Assembly: GCF_032854445.1 (NCBI RefSeq)
Contig: NC_088299.1
Location: 1,465,001 to 1,525,000 of the forward strand
Length of the DNA stretch: 60,000 nucleotides
Direction: 5' to 3'
From: Liolophura sinensis
Lineage: Eukaryota; Mollusca; Polyplacophora; Chitonida; Chitonidae
The notes under the pieces are model-generated. The model had not been told where the DNA came from, did not search any database, and was given only the letters and a program-made list of their open reading frames with translations. A program made the position numbers and the translations under genes. Positions 36,232-49,134 of the stretch are shown here, in pieces (within the stretch, counting starts at the first letter, position 1; each line of letters starts with the position of its first letter).

Positions 36232-37958
36232 CAGGAGTACCATGAAGGTTCCAGGAAGCTACATGAAGCTGCTGGTGTACAGGAGTATCATAAAGGTTCC
36301 AGGAAGTTTCATGAGGCTGCTGGTGTACAGGAGTACCATGAAGGTTCCAGGAAGCTTCATGAGGCTGCTGGTGTACAGGAGTATCATGAAGGTTCCAGGA
36401 AGCTTCATGAGGCTGCTGGTGTACAGGAGTATCATGAAGGTTCCAGGAAGCTTCATGAGGCTGCTGGTGTACAGGAGTATCATGAAGGTTCCAGGAAGCT
36501 ACCTGAGGCTGCTGGTGTACAGGAGTATCATGAAGGTTCCAGGAAGCTACCTGAGGCTGGTGGTGTACAGGAGTATCATGAAGGTTCCAGGAAGTTTCAT
36601 GAGGCTGGTGGTGTACAGGAGTATCATGAAGATTCCAGGAAGCTTCATGAGGCTACTGGTGTACAGGAGTATCATGAAGATTCCAGGAAGTTTCATGAGG
36701 CTGCTGGTGTACAGGAGTATCATAAAGGTTCCAGGAAGTTTCATGAGGCTGCTGGTGTACAGGAGTATCATGAAGATTCCAGGAAGCTTCATGAGGCTGC
36801 TGGTGTACAGGAGTATCATGAAGATTCCAGGAAGCTACCTGAGGCTGGTGGTGTACAGGAGTATCATGAAGGTTCCAGGAAGTTTCATGAGGCTGCTTGT
36901 GTACAGGAGTATCATAAAGGTTCCAGGAAGTTTCATGAGGCTGCTGGTGTACAGGAGTATCATGAAGATTCCAGGAAGCTTCATGAGGCTGCTGGTGTAC
37001 AGGAGTATCATGAAGGTTCCAGGAAGCTACCTGAGGCTGCTGGTGTACAGGAGTATCATGAAGGTTCCAGGAAGCTACCTGAGGCTGCTGGTGTACAGGA
37101 GTATCATGAAGGTTCCAGGAAGCTACCTGAGGCTGGTGGTGTACAGGAGTATCATGAAGGTTCCAGGAAGTTTCATGAGGCTGGTGGTGTACAGGAGTAT
37201 CATGAAGGTTCCAGTAAGCTACATGAGGCTGCTGGTGTACAGGAGTATCATAAAGGTTCCAGGAAGTTTCATGAGGCTGCTGGTGTACAGGAGTATCATG
37301 AAGGTTCCAGGAAGCTTCATGAGGCTGCTGGTGTGCAAGGAGTATCATGAAGGTTCCAGGAAGCTTCATGAGGCTGCTGGTGTACAGGAGTATCATGAAG
37401 GTTCCAGGAAGCTTCATGAGGTTGATGGTGTACAGGAGTATCATGAAGGTTCCAGGAAGCTTCATGAGGCTGCTGGTGTACAGGAGTATCATGAAGATTC
37501 CAGGAAGCTTCATGAGGCTGCTGGTGTACAGGAGTATCATGAAGATTCCAGGAAGCTTCATGAGGCTGCTGGTGTACAGGAGTATCATGAAGGTTCCAGG
37601 AAGCTACCTGAGGCTGGTGGTGTACAGGAGTATCATGAAGGTTCCAGGAAGTTTCATGAGGCTGGTGGTGTACAGGAGTATCATGAAGGTTCCAGTAAGC
37701 TACATGAGGCTGCTGGTGTACAGGAGTATCATGAAGGTTCCAGGAAGCTACCTGAGGCTGCTGGTGTACAGGAGTATCATGAAGGTTCCAGGAAGCTTCA
37801 TGAGGTTGATGGTGTACAGGAGTATCATGAAGGTTCCAGGAAGTTTCATGAGGCTGCTGGTGTACAGGAGTATCATGAAGGTTCCAGGAAGCTACATGAG
37901 GCTGCTTGTGTACAGGGGTATCATGAAGGTTCCAGGAAGTTTCATGAGGCTACTGGTT
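36232..37958. repeat. 48-bp minisatellite, 36 units
   Basis: Unit: CAGGAGTATCATGAAGGTTC, CAGGAAGCTTCATGAGGCTG, CTGGTGTA. Variants alternate AAGCTACCTGAGG / AAGTTTCATGAGG / AAGATTCC and CTGGTGGTG. One extra base at about 37331-37336 (GTGTGCAAGGAG) shifts the register once. Since 48 is 3 x 16, several frames stay open on both strands: plus 36170-37960 (597 codons, 16-residue repeat of the type MKVPGSFMRLLVYRSI), plus 36220-37350 (YHEGSRKLHEAAGVQE) and minus 36653-37588. No upstream domain, signal or exon context supports translation, so it is annotated as a repeat in intron 1, ending about 730 bases before exon 2. Confidence 0.97.
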
Positions 37959-38048
37959 AATAAACATAGACTTGATGTACATGTGCAAACAAATTATGGA
38001 CTTGGAATACATTTATATATACATGCAAGGATTTTTCTTCTTACAAGT

Positions 38049-38107
38049 ATTTATATGACTGAAAAATTGTTAAGTACGATGTTAAACCCCAAGCACTCGC
38101 TCGCTCT
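38049..38107 (+). mobile_element. SINE family B, 3' tail fragment
   Basis: TATATGACTGAAAAATTGTT, AAGTACGATGTTAAACCCCA, AGCACTCGCTCGCTC matches the 3' end of SINE B at 57036-57095. It begins within 100 bases of the end of the 48-bp array. Confidence 0.85.
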
Positions 38108-38690
38108 TACATGTATATACAGATACAAATTATATATACAAATACAAGATTATCAAACTTATAGATAATAAAGCATATTTTGGTTTTCGATTTTTAACTA
38201 AGGTTTAGTTATTTTTAACAGGTTTTAAACATGTTCATCGTCTTGTTTTGTTCTTGATGTCCATCGTATCGAAAGCCATTTACTGTCTTATGCTTCAAAC
38301 ATGTCCTCAACACGATTTGGCCGAAATATTGCCAATGTGGCTGTAAGTCATAATCATTCAATCAATCATTCTTACACGTATGTTGAGTAGTAAATTGCAG
38401 AGCTTTCATGCAGTGTGGGTTAAGGTAGAAAACTTATGTATCAAATATTAAAAATCACATTGCACAGATTTCGGGATAGGTCCTGTGGGCTCAGGATGGG
38501 GAAATCTTACTGCAAAACTGCGTGTTAAAAAATACTGCCAAGGAAGGTGGGAAAGAGCAGGCATGTACTTTCATGTGGGTATGTTTTGACAGGTTTCAGT
38601 TCGCTTACTGTATTGTCATGATTGTGGACATATATATATATATATATTTCTGTTGGCTGCTATCTCATTTGTGATCATGTTGGTTTTCAG

Positions 38691-38806
38691 GGCTCAGACC
38701 CCCTTATTCAGACAGCCCGAGGGAAGCTCCAAACCAAACGCTCCAAACTCAATGACCAAATCAACCGTGAGCTGCTCATGCGGAAAGGAGCAGAAAACCT
38801 CTTCAG
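38691..38806 (+). CDS. Rhophilin, exon 2 (HR1 domain, first part)
   Basis: Preceded by TGGTTTTCAG and followed by GTGGGT. Encodes residues 12-49: GSDPLIQTARGKLQTKRSKL and NDQINRELLMRKGAENLF, plus the first two bases of an arginine codon. The pattern Q..RGKLQ..R..LN.QI..E..MR.GAENL is the start of the HR1 (REM-1) Rho-binding coiled coil of rhophilins; human RHPN1 has ELQMRTGAENLYR at the same place. The donor is followed by an open frame that runs to 38834, but that extension is intronic. Confidence 0.95.
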
Positions 38807-39277
38807 GTGGGTAAATACACACATATATATGTAAACACATGCTGTGTTCACATTTTAGATACAATATTCGAGTGGTGGACTCAAGATATACATCTGTGGC
38901 CCTCATTAAACACATGTTTGTTCAGGGTATCCTCCAAATAAGAACTCTTTTAGAGAGTTTTTATTGGGACTTTTGATGGATTTATCTCTCCATGTTATAT
39001 TTCTTTAAAATCTCTCACAAGCCAGAATTAAAAAATATTGCACCCTATTTTCTCTGATAGGGTTTTGCATGTATCTTACATGTAGGTATGTGGGGACCGT
39101 TTTGGTTAAGCATCCATTTCAAAAATCACAGTAGACAAACAGGAACAGTTTGGAGGGTAACCATATTTGAAATTACTTTCTTGACAAGTAGCCACGACCA
39201 TTTGACCATTTTATGCAGTGTTGGGGGCATTAAGCGGTCAGCGATGTTTATGTAACCATTTGCACAGTGTAACGCCC

Positions 39278-39547
39278 ATTGGAGACCACTTATTTTCCAC
39301 CGTTAGGATCTGCAGATCTGTGCTTCAGCTCATTGGAAACCACTTATTTTCCACCAGTAGGATCTGCAGATCTGTGCTTCAGCTCATTGGAAACCACTTA
39401 TTTTCCATGAATAGGATCTGCAGATCTGTGCTTCAGCTCATTGGAAACCACTTATTTTCCACCAGTAGGATCTGCAGATCTGTGCTTCAGCTCATTGGAG
39501 ACCGCTTATTTTCCGCCAATAGGATCTGCAGATATGTGTTTCAGTAA
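39278..39547. repeat. 54-bp minisatellite, 5 units
   Basis: Unit: ATTGGAAACCACTTATTTTC, CACCAGTAGGATCTGCAGAT, CTGTGCTTCAGCTC. Units start at 39278, 39332, 39386, 39440 and 39494 with only a few substitutions. The frame 39218-39547 is open because 54 is divisible by 3. Confidence 0.96.
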
Positions 39548-41384
39548 ATTGAAAAGGGTTGATTGCATCCCAGCTTCCTTCAACCATAAAACTGACTGAC
39601 ATCAGATGAGAGAAAAAGTCTTGAATAGGACATTATTAACAGCAATTCAATGAATAAAAAGCAAAATTAATTATTAGCTGAGCAGTTTGCATTGTGGCGC
39701 AGGTATGGGCTGATTCAGTACCTTTTTTCGTTGCGTCGTTGGTAAGTTTGGTCATAGCATGCATGTACATGTCCGTAAGTAGTTCACCATGCCACTTTTA
39801 TTTGACTCTTATGTGTGCACAGTTTTTTTGCCTATATATATATCTCATACATGGCTCATACTTGTTATAACTATGCAAATACTTGAGCAAGTAAATGATC
39901 TCAGCCCAGCAAACTGCCGTAGCAAGGGTCTGTGTAAGTTCTGTCATGTGCCAAATTGATAACAATCACTCTGCGCAGTGAACTATTTAACCTGCAAATA
40001 GTGATACCAGAGTTGAGTGGGTTAACTTACTGTTCAAATATTTTGCAAAATCTTTGAAATTCTACCCTGAGCAAATAATTTCTTGTGATTATATTCTGCA
40101 TGGATATTTTTTTTTTTTTTTACAGAGATTACATGAGAATGGAGACTTATTATGAATTAAATAAATGGAAAATGTACACACCAGTTACTCAGAGCAGTTT
40201 GTGTAACTTCAATTCAGTAACATATTATATATGTGATGCATACAAATACAATTGAGTTTTGGTCAGACTTGCACTTCTAGGGACCAAGTTGTCAATGTAA
40301 ACATGCATTACGCAGTATTCCTCAGCATGAAGCATATAGGATACATTTATTTAAGGTACCTTTGAAAAACATATCTACCTTAATTCCTCACCCTTTGCGC
40401 ATATAAAGAGCAACTTTTAGTGCAGTTTTAGCACATTTCTTTGGAGATTTTTGGAGATGCAATTTTGATTTTGGAGACAAAACTACATTGGTTGGATTAG
40501 CCAATGTCATGGCTTCACAAAAAGTATAATTTTGTCAGTTTGTCAGCTGAGTGCATGCGATAAAATTTACACAAGAAGCTCTGTAGTTTTCTTTGGACAA
40601 CAGGAACTGCAGCTGATGCTTGTAAGCCAGTGATAGCTCACTGCTGAAGTGTGAAGACAAACTGTGAAGGACTTTTCATGTTTTAGAAATGCCATGGTTG
40701 TCATATTGCTTTGGGATCAGAGCTGGCTTTGACGTGTTGACATGGCTTTGAGCATTTTTGCCATATTTCAGATGGAGGAAGAAAAGTTCCATTGAATAAG
40801 CGCAGGAAGGGAGTTTATGATATTGACTCTGGCCGGCCTCTTATAAATCAGCTGAGATCTCAAGGATGCCTCCAGCTTTGAATTCAGAACAACTTAAAAC
40901 TCAGGCTACTTAATTCTGGAATGCCGACCTTTAAGATGCCACACTTTAATGTTGAGGAATTGTCATTTCTCCGTAAAGGACAGTTATTCCAAGGCCAAAA
41001 ACATTTGTGGTAAAAGTTAATAGAGGTCTAGTGTACAAATGTTTTTTTATGTTTGTTTAGAAATTCACAGGTGTGTGTTTGCTGGAGGCTTAGATAATTT
41101 TTTTTTTGGTTTTTATTCCACTGCACCCATGCAGGTGGCTTTAATGTCAAGCTTCGTTCTATGGCTTGGAAATATGGGCTTTGTGAGAGGACTTTGATCA
41201 GAGTTCTGATTTTCCACCTGTAACATGACATAACCTCAGTTCGCTTAAGTAAACAAATAAATAAATTTGGTTTGTAAAACATGTAGAGTTGAGTAGCTCA
41301 TTGAGAATGTGATAGTTAAGGCTCTGCATGGGGGTAGTGAAACTATACACCTAGATGCAAGTTGCATTGCTCAAGTCCATATTT

Positions 41385-41580
41385 CAAATGACCCAAAATT
41401 TCGCCCGTTTCTTGATTTACCGGATTCTTAGAGTTCTGTTGATCTGGATTTTTTTTCAGGTTTGTGTGGAAGGTAGTATGATATCCAAATGTGAAATGGT
41501 AAATTTGAACTCTAGAAGTAATGTTTTATGACATTTATTTCCCCCCAAAGATGCAATGTTCAGGCAAAATTTTAGATCAT
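41385..41580 (-). mobile_element. MITE family B copy 2 (degraded)
   Basis: Left end CAAATGACCCAAAATTTCG and right end GCAAAATTTTAGATCATGTA are imperfect inverted repeats matching the family B ends at 34050 and 34257; an internal block GGATTCTTAGAGTTCTGTTG corresponds in reverse complement to CAGTAGAACTCTGAGAATCT at 34208-34227. Confidence 0.7.
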
Positions 41581-42339
41581 GTACTCTTTGTACTTCTTAA
41601 AGTTTCCCATTCATCACTATATAATTATTTCATTAACATTTCATCCAAATGAATTCTTTTACCAAAAAAAAAAAGGAATGAAAAAAGGATTTTTTATTTT
41701 CAAGTGCTGACCTTCAACTTACCAAAAAAATTAGTTAAATGAGGGCAAGTATGTAGAGCAAGGTCTAGGCAGATGGTGTTTCAGAGAGACCCATTTTTCA
41801 CCACAGTTCCATTTCTTACAGTATATATATATCTCTACGTGTGCTGCAATAAGGAAGTTTGTTTGCTTTGGCTGGTTAGTTTATGGACACTGGTCAGTGG
41901 TTCAACATGGCCAAGGCTGTGTAAGGCCTGTCTCATTGTTCTCAGATTAACCATTGTACATTAGAAACTTTGATGTGGCATGTGTGTTGGGACGACTTTG
42001 GGCTCAAGGGTGAACATGGCCACGTGTGACTGGAAGGATGGTGTAAGACACCAGTCCGTAATCCAGCCTTAGCGCCAGTCTTATATGCACAATCAACACC
42101 AGGTGGCCAACTACTTACACACAGGATTTAGCAGTGATCTTCTCAAGATGTAGGCAATGTGAAATGGCCAAGTCAGGTCAGGAAATCCCCTGCAAAAGTT
42201 CAGACAGGTGGTATTTTAGATAGCCCTGGGAAAATACCTGTGTCCACCTGTATAGGACTGCATGTTGGGACTGCATATTGCATCATTTAATCTGTGTATT
42301 CAGTGAGTTGCAAAAAAAAGGATATGAAATAAACAGTGA

Positions 42340-42558
42340 CTGTATTTCACCATAAGTTTGTCATGTGAAAATGCACTTTCAGAAGTACATATGGGCTGTA
42401 AACTTATACTTTGATGTCAGGCTTCAGATTTTCGGATACTAAAATAGTCCATAAAACTTCACAACAAAATTTAAAGTGGCCCAGTAAGGTGGATGAATCA
42501 GCGCAGAATCAAGCAAAATGTGTTCTTTGAAAAAAGCTAAATTTTAGGTGAAATACAG
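42340..42558 (+). mobile_element. MITE family A copy 4 (best preserved ends)
   Basis: Starts CTGTATTTCACC (42340-42351) and ends GGTGAAATACAG (42547-42558), a perfect 12-bp terminal inverted repeat. Internal ATGCACTTTCAGAAGTACAT, GGTGGATGAATCAGCGCAGA and ATCAAGC match copies 1 and 5. It is followed by partial repeats of its end (TTTTAGGTGAAATAAAGGGC). Confidence 0.88.
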
Positions 42559-42625
42559 GGAGTGTTTTAGGTGAAATAAAGGGCATGTTTTAGATGTAGT
42601 TCACATGTAAAACCCCTATATCTGA

Positions 42626-43280
42626 TATGCCACTAGGCCAACAGTGGATCACTTTATGTTACACTTACAGTGTATGCCACTAGACCAATTCTGTATCACC
42701 TTATGTTACACTTACAGTGTATGCACTCGGCCAACAGTGGATCACCGTATGTTACACTTACAGTGTATGCCACTAGACCAATTCTGTATCACCTTATGTT
42801 ACACTTACAGTGTATGCACTCGGCCAACAGTGGATCACCGTATGTTACACTTACAGTGTATGCCACTAGACCAATTCTGTATCACCTTATGATACACTTA
42901 CAGTATATGCACTCGGCCAACAGTGGATCACCGTATGTTACACTTACAGTGTATGCCACTAGACCAATTCTGTATCACCTTATGTTACACTTACAGTGTA
43001 TGCACTCGGCCAACAGTGGATCATCGTATGTTACACTGACAGTGTATGCCACTAGACCAATTCTGTATTACCTTATGTTACACTTACAGTGTATGCACTT
43101 GGCCAACAGTGGATCACCGTATGTTACACTTACAGTGTATGCCACAAGGCCAATAGTGGATCACTTTATGTTACACTTACAGTGTATAGGACTGGGCCAA
43201 TTGCGGATCACCTCATGTGACACTTACAGTTTATGCCACAAGGCCAATTGCGGATCACCTCATGTGACACTTTACAGTGT
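42626..43280. repeat. 93-bp dimeric minisatellite (46 + 47 bp monomers)
   Basis: Two monomer types alternate: GACCAATTCTGTATCACCTT then ATGTTACACTTACAGTGTAT and GCACTCG; and GCCAACAGTGGATCACCGTA then TGTTACACTTACAGTGTATG and CCACTA. About seven dimers, the last two diverged. The period 93 is divisible by 3, which explains the open frame 42670-43284. Confidence 0.94.
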
Positions 43281-44195
43281 GTAAGATTATCTAAACTGAA
43301 AGATTGTTTCCACCAGCCATTTAAATACACATGTCACAAAGGCACACTTGACTAAAGTCACCTTATTCTTGATGCTGTCACTAGGCTCTAACACATAAGT
43401 CTAATGTCATTGTCTGTGAATAATAGCCAAACGAATAGGCTTAGACATGTGTGGATGTCGGTACATGTTGTAGCAATAGATAACATGAGCCATTGGTATG
43501 CTGGACAGCTACTACATTCACAGTATTTTTTTAACATGTACATCTAGGCCACTGTATGTAGCCCATCTCTGTATGGCCAGATCGAAGCCCATTCAAAGCC
43601 AGCCAGCCATGTAAGCAGTGTGCTCCTGTTGTGATATGCTACTATAGATACGAGTGTAAAAATACATGTACGTGTCTTCATCAAGCTTTCAGTAATCCTC
43701 ACTCGGGAAATATGGTCTGTCTAATATAAAACTTACTATGCACTATGCAGCTTTGGTGACCTAATAGTTACAGGATCTGCATTCAGGAGATCTGGCCCCG
43801 GGATCACAAAGGTATCTTAGGCTTAAATAAACATTTTAAACCATTTTAAAATTGTTATTTATGATGTAACAAGGTCAAAATATTGCTTGACAACATAAAT
43901 TCTGGGTAAGTTATTGTACAGCAAATTTCAACTAAAATAACAGAAAAGGACATACCCATTCAATGATTAAAATTTTAAATCGCTTTAGTTATCCAGGAGG
44001 CTGGGGTCAAACATGGGTCGGTTTTGTGTCATAGCAGTACGTAACATGAACACATTGTTAGTCATAATCTGGCCGATATCACCATGTACTAGTGACTGAT
44101 CATGTGCATGAATTCAGATTAGACAAAAACCTGAATCTTAGGCTAAAACTCGTTGTTTTCTACATGAATTGAAGTATAAACACACCTTAAGGTAC

Positions 44196-44445
44196 TTTAT
44201 GAAACTGTACTGTATGAAAAGATATATATGTGTATTGTATAAAAAGATATATATATATGTGTACTGTATGAAAGGTATATATATGTATTGTATGAAAAGA
44301 TATACATGTGTACTGTATGAAAAGGTATATATGTGTATTGTATGAAAAGATATTTATGTGTACTGTATGAAAAGGTATATATATGTATTGTATGAAAAGA
44401 TGTATATGTGTACTGTATGAAAAGATATATATGTGTATTCTGTAT
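44196..44445. repeat. About 25-bp AT-rich minisatellite (alternating units)
   Basis: Unit about TACTGTATGAAAAGATATAT plus ATGTG, alternating with TATTGTATGAAAAGGTATAT. About ten units with short TA-tract length changes. Confidence 0.9.
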
Positions 44446-47376
44446 GCATCCACTGACTAAAACCCAGACCTTATGGTCACGTCAGTTTGTGATACATTTA
44501 CAGTGTGTAGATGTTCATGTTAGATTTGAAGTGGCCTTGTGGTTACATGTAGGGCTATGTGTAATCTCTGAAGTATTATAGAAACATCCATGGTGACTTT
44601 CTGTATAATTACACTCTGTGAATGGGTTAAGGTGCGAAGCGACAAGATGAAGGGTTTGTTTATTATGCTGTTCTGCATGTATACATGCTCCTGTGCTAAA
44701 CCTGTGATCCTTCACAATGTGAACATGTGGGCTTTAGTGAAACTGTGAGCCATTGTGTTTACAACTTCAGATTTACGGATCAGCGTCCTTACCTGCTTCC
44801 ACCATGTTCGTGTAGCATTATTTTACCTGCCTTGTAAGGAGTAAATTTGTGTAAAGGATGGAAAATACATATACTGGAGAATTTGTGGTCAACATTTTTA
44901 TCTGTTGTTTACATGTGAGTGTATCAAAAATATACATTTAGGTGGCTTTAGGAGCCAGAAGTCTTGTAATGATGTGTACAGACTGCATGACTAAGCTAAT
45001 CTTTTTCATTTCCATGATATTTAACGCTCTGTGCAGACTACTCTTATTTAATATTGAGAAACTTTCTATTTTCTTACCGAAGAATAACAAGTGGTTGAAC
45101 GAGGCTATCATGGAGAAAACGAGCAATTTTTTTGCCTCTGAAAACAAAGATAATTAATGCAACTCGGCTGTCTGGGAAATGTGAGCTACATGTATTTGTG
45201 CATGTGTGTGTGAATTAAGCACAAGTGTTGTGTAATCTGGGTTAATTGCAAAAGTCATAATTGTCGTCGTTTACGTGTGCTGACCTTACGCCTGTGTATA
45301 TTTCTGTGTGGATTGTGACAGGTCCCATTACTCAGCATCTGTAATCATGTCAAGAATCGTAATGCAGCATTCTGATCATGTCGTTTGACACAATGAAGCA
45401 TTGTGCTAATGTCACTTGTGCCACCCTGACGTTAAGTGTGTTTACATGTTCTGCCATTAACACAGTATTGTTACATTTTGGGAATGAATTTAGACTGGAC
45501 TGCTCCCCGGGGCTTGAGTTATTTTCCGAAAGCATGTCATAGACGTGAAGTGGCTACTTGTTCATATTGATATATGTTTGTCTTATTTACCAAACCTCAG
45601 CGTCACAAGTTTACCGTTTTGACCCCCATGTTTGTTGGTCGCCGCCCGAAGAATGCCACATGTTTTAATGCTGCTGATCAGACCAGCATGTGAAATGTTT
45701 AAGCGATCATAAATCTACATATTTCTTTATTCTTGAGTGTTTGACAAGTTTGAAACTCCATCACCTTCCAGGCATCACCCAGCTAATGGCAGCTGGAGAC
45801 AGGTATATACTGCATGCATAGTTTGTTTCTGAGTTCTGTGACTGTATATATGTCAATATTCGACACTTCACCATTTTCCGATCCGGCTGTGACTTGTCGT
45901 GTACACTCATGCAGCTCTTGTTTCAAGGTCATATTAGTTCATGCACTGACTTGTGCTTAAACTGAAATAAAACCAGGAGAAAAGTGAGATTGTAGTTGAC
46001 ATTTAACAGTTATACAATGTTTATAATGTCCAGAACAATGATTGATTGAAGTGAGTTTTTTGTTTTTAATTGTTATTCCTTTGCTTGACACTGATTACGC
46101 ATTAACTCACTTTTGATTTTGTGTTTTTCTTTTCAAAGGAAAGCATTGAAGGTGGTTTTAATATGTATAGTTAGTATTGGAGGCTGGTTTCTTTAACACC
46201 ATATTAAACTTTGAGGCATTCTTTTGTACCTGGCTGTAAAATCATGACCAATGCTATAACCACATTGGAATTTAAATGCTTTTTAAGTGATGCCCGTGTG
46301 TAGAAGGTTATGCTATATGCACAATGTATAGAAGGTAACACCCGCCTGTAAAGTGAGTTAGTGTGCATTTGTGTCTTTACAAACATGTCTGACCATCCCT
46401 TAACATGAGCAGGCCTTACAGATCGACACTCCACCAGGTCCACCCAGGCCCAAATAGGCCATCTCCTTTGTCCTCTGTGAATGATTTCCAGATAACAGAT
46501 AATGACACACCTCTTCACCTCCTGTACATGTAGGCATATCCTGTATCTGTTGAAGAACAGATATCCGGTGTGATCGATTCCAGGTATTTTCCCCAAACTT
46601 AAAGACAACCGTAACAACACTATTAACTGCCTGTTCTTAAGCTGTGATGAAGTATTTTAGAAGCTACAGGTACCTCTACATGTACATTTACCTGTTAATT
46701 GCCTTCAAAGTGGTCTGAGGTTTGTTGTGATCTGAAGAAGTTTTAATTTAGGAGCGTAAATAAAGCTCCAGCTTCACAAGCCTCAATCAACCAGCAGATA
46801 TGTAAGCAACCAGCCAATCCGGCTGGGTGTAACTTTCATGGGGTATAGTCCCTGCCGTAAGATATTGGATCTTCTGTATTATTGTAGTACACATTGTGTA
46901 TTTGGCCATGTTGGGACAGACTGTATGGCGAGGTTAGCAGGCAATCTGTGAGATATACTTGGAGTCTTTCTAAGCTATGTGACTGCTATTAACTCCACAT
47001 TGTCAGAAGATATCCTGGTGTTGTCTCAGATTACATTAAGACAGCCTTTGTCCCAGCACTGCTGTAAATCTCCTAAATTCCCAGCTGTAAATTCTAATGT
47101 ATAAAACTTTGTTTGCATTTAAGGTGTTATCAGTAGAAAGAATATTGGCTTTCTAAAATTTGACTTCACAGCAATACACGGAATGGAAACAGAATTGACT
47201 TAAAGATAAGTAATTAATGAAATTAAACAGATCTATGGGATAATGTTTAAATTAAAAGTTTAGAACAATTAAGCGGAGGTTAATACGGAGGTCAGATCAA
47301 TTTCCCTGTGAGCTATACATATACGTACAAAATCAGCTGACTGCACTGATTGTTGATGTCATAATCACAGGTAACA

Positions 47377-47536
47377 TGTTCATTATTATTTATTTATTTA
47401 TTTGATTGATGTTTTACGCTGTACTCAAGAATATTTCACTTACATGACGACGGCCAGCATTATGGTGGGAGGAAACCGGGCAGAGCCCGGGGGAAACCCA
47501 CGACCATCCGCAGGTTGCTAGCAGTGTTCATTATTA
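47377..47536 (-). mobile_element. SINE family A, 5'-truncated with perfect target-site duplication
   Basis: Body 47389-47524 on the minus strand: GGTTTCCCCCGGGCTCTGCC, CGGTTTCCTCCCACCATAAT, GCTGGCCGTCGTCATGTAAG, TGAAATATTCTTGAGTACAG, A/T tail. Flanked by TGTTCATTATTA at 47377-47388 and 47525-47536 (12 of 12). Confidence 0.95.
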
Positions 47537-49134
47537 AGCTTAAGTACATGTGTAAGATTAAAGGCTGTGATTTTGTGATGATTGTAGGACAAAGTAACAT
47601 CAGTTAACAAAGACTGTCTGAGTGTTTGCAGTCATCGGTTATATCGGTATATATTGATACAATGACCTGTGACCTGTAATTGAACCAGAAAAACGCCTAT
47701 AGGTATAAACCTTTTGTAGATTAGCAGTCAACCTAGTTTATTTTCAAATCGCACATTATCTATCTTTGCTCTGTCTGATATTACAGGTCAGATATTGTCG
47801 TTTCATATTTTCAGCTATGATTTCATATAATGAAGAACATGTAGATAGCCAGTTTTTGCTTTTATGAAATTACATGTAATTTGAAGTTCCTTCATTAGTC
47901 CATATTATTCATACATATCCCTCTAAACGCTGACAAACATAGCCGTAAGACTGCATTTGGTCCTTGGTATTTATGATCCTTGTGGGTGTTTGTGCTCTTG
48001 AGATACATGTATATACAAGAGCTTTAATATTTGTAGTTTCACAAGGTTTTTACATTCCCTTCACTGTTCAGAAAGGGAAAAAAACTCATCATCCTGCAGA
48101 CATGCTTAACCCAAGCTCATAGATGTCAGAACTGGGCCACACGTACGTGGTTTACTTTTCTTGCGTTTGGGGACAGCATCTGTGCGATGTCAATATTTAC
48201 TTGTTTCTTGCACATCTATCTATGTGAGGGTCATTGTGAAGGCATTGTGTTTGTCCTCAGCAGGTGTGCAGAAATTCCCAGACCTTCATCTTTGTTGCAT
48301 TTCTTACATCATCTTCAAACACTTGCAGCATCGGTTTCTTTTAAGCTAACCTTGTTGTCTTCTCTGTGCCCGATCCGTCTCTGTGTCCGATCCATCTCCC
48401 TAGATATATATATATATGTCAGAAGATTCTCCCCAGATTTTACGTGAAGAACTTATCATGACCTCAATCATTATGTACTGTTCGCTGGAGATTTACTCAA
48501 TCCAATTTTCTGATTGTGAACATCCCAGTGTACAAGTATCTGACCTTTATTTACGAGGTTGTCACTTGAATACTCTCCATGACAGATCGTTCAAATCCCT
48601 CAATTCTATACGCTGTGAAGAGACACCTGGTTTTCTTATATGAGTGAAATGTAAAGGTAATCTGTGTTAACCATTGAACTTCCTTATAAGCAAATTACGT
48701 TGGCCAGCGAGTACAAATATTCATGGGTCACAGTTCAGGTGTGCCTTCATTAATATTCACATGACTTCTATACTCAGAGACAGTTTGTTGACTACCCAAT
48801 TTCCAGTGAAATAAAAACTACTTCAGCAATGCTTGGCATCGCTGATTACCCACAAGTGAACTGTAGTGGTATCCATACTTTAATAAATCTCGGATTTTGG
48901 TAAAATTTGGTCTTTGTTCACCTTCTCGCTTTGTTCAGTCACAGTAACGTTACAACAACAGCATTTTATGGCTTACGATCCATTGGTCATCCTGGATTAT
49001 GTTAATTAGCCATCTGTATCGCATTTGTGAGCTTTTTCAGCATAGGTAGTAGGAAAAGACTACAGACATATGCCTGAGGAGGGTATCAGTTAATTGTATA
49101 TGTTTCAGGCCTGTATTGCAAGAGATGCTTGTGG

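Larger units (their letters stand above)
17824..38690 (+). other. Rhophilin intron 1 (20.9 kb)
   Basis: Contains no exon that fits the rhophilin reading frame. Contents listed separately: two 37-bp minisatellites, a 48-bp minisatellite, three MITE-A copies, one MITE-B copy, SINE fragments. GC-richer islands at about 18047-18170, 21404-21560 and 28430-28860 are discussed in findings or rejected. The remainder is AT-rich non-coding sequence. Canonical GT (17824) and AG (38689-38690) borders. Confidence 0.75.

Noticed and set aside
36170-37960. 597-codon plus-strand open frame as a protein gene
   Set aside because: Exact by-product of the 48-bp repeat; other frames and the other strand are equally open, and it lies inside an intron.
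42644-43284. 204-codon plus-strand frame
   Set aside because: Translation of the 93-bp dimeric minisatellite, no other evidence.
46204-46620. 138-codon minus-strand frame
   Set aside because: No recognisable motif, no exon borders, and within intron 2; probably chance.
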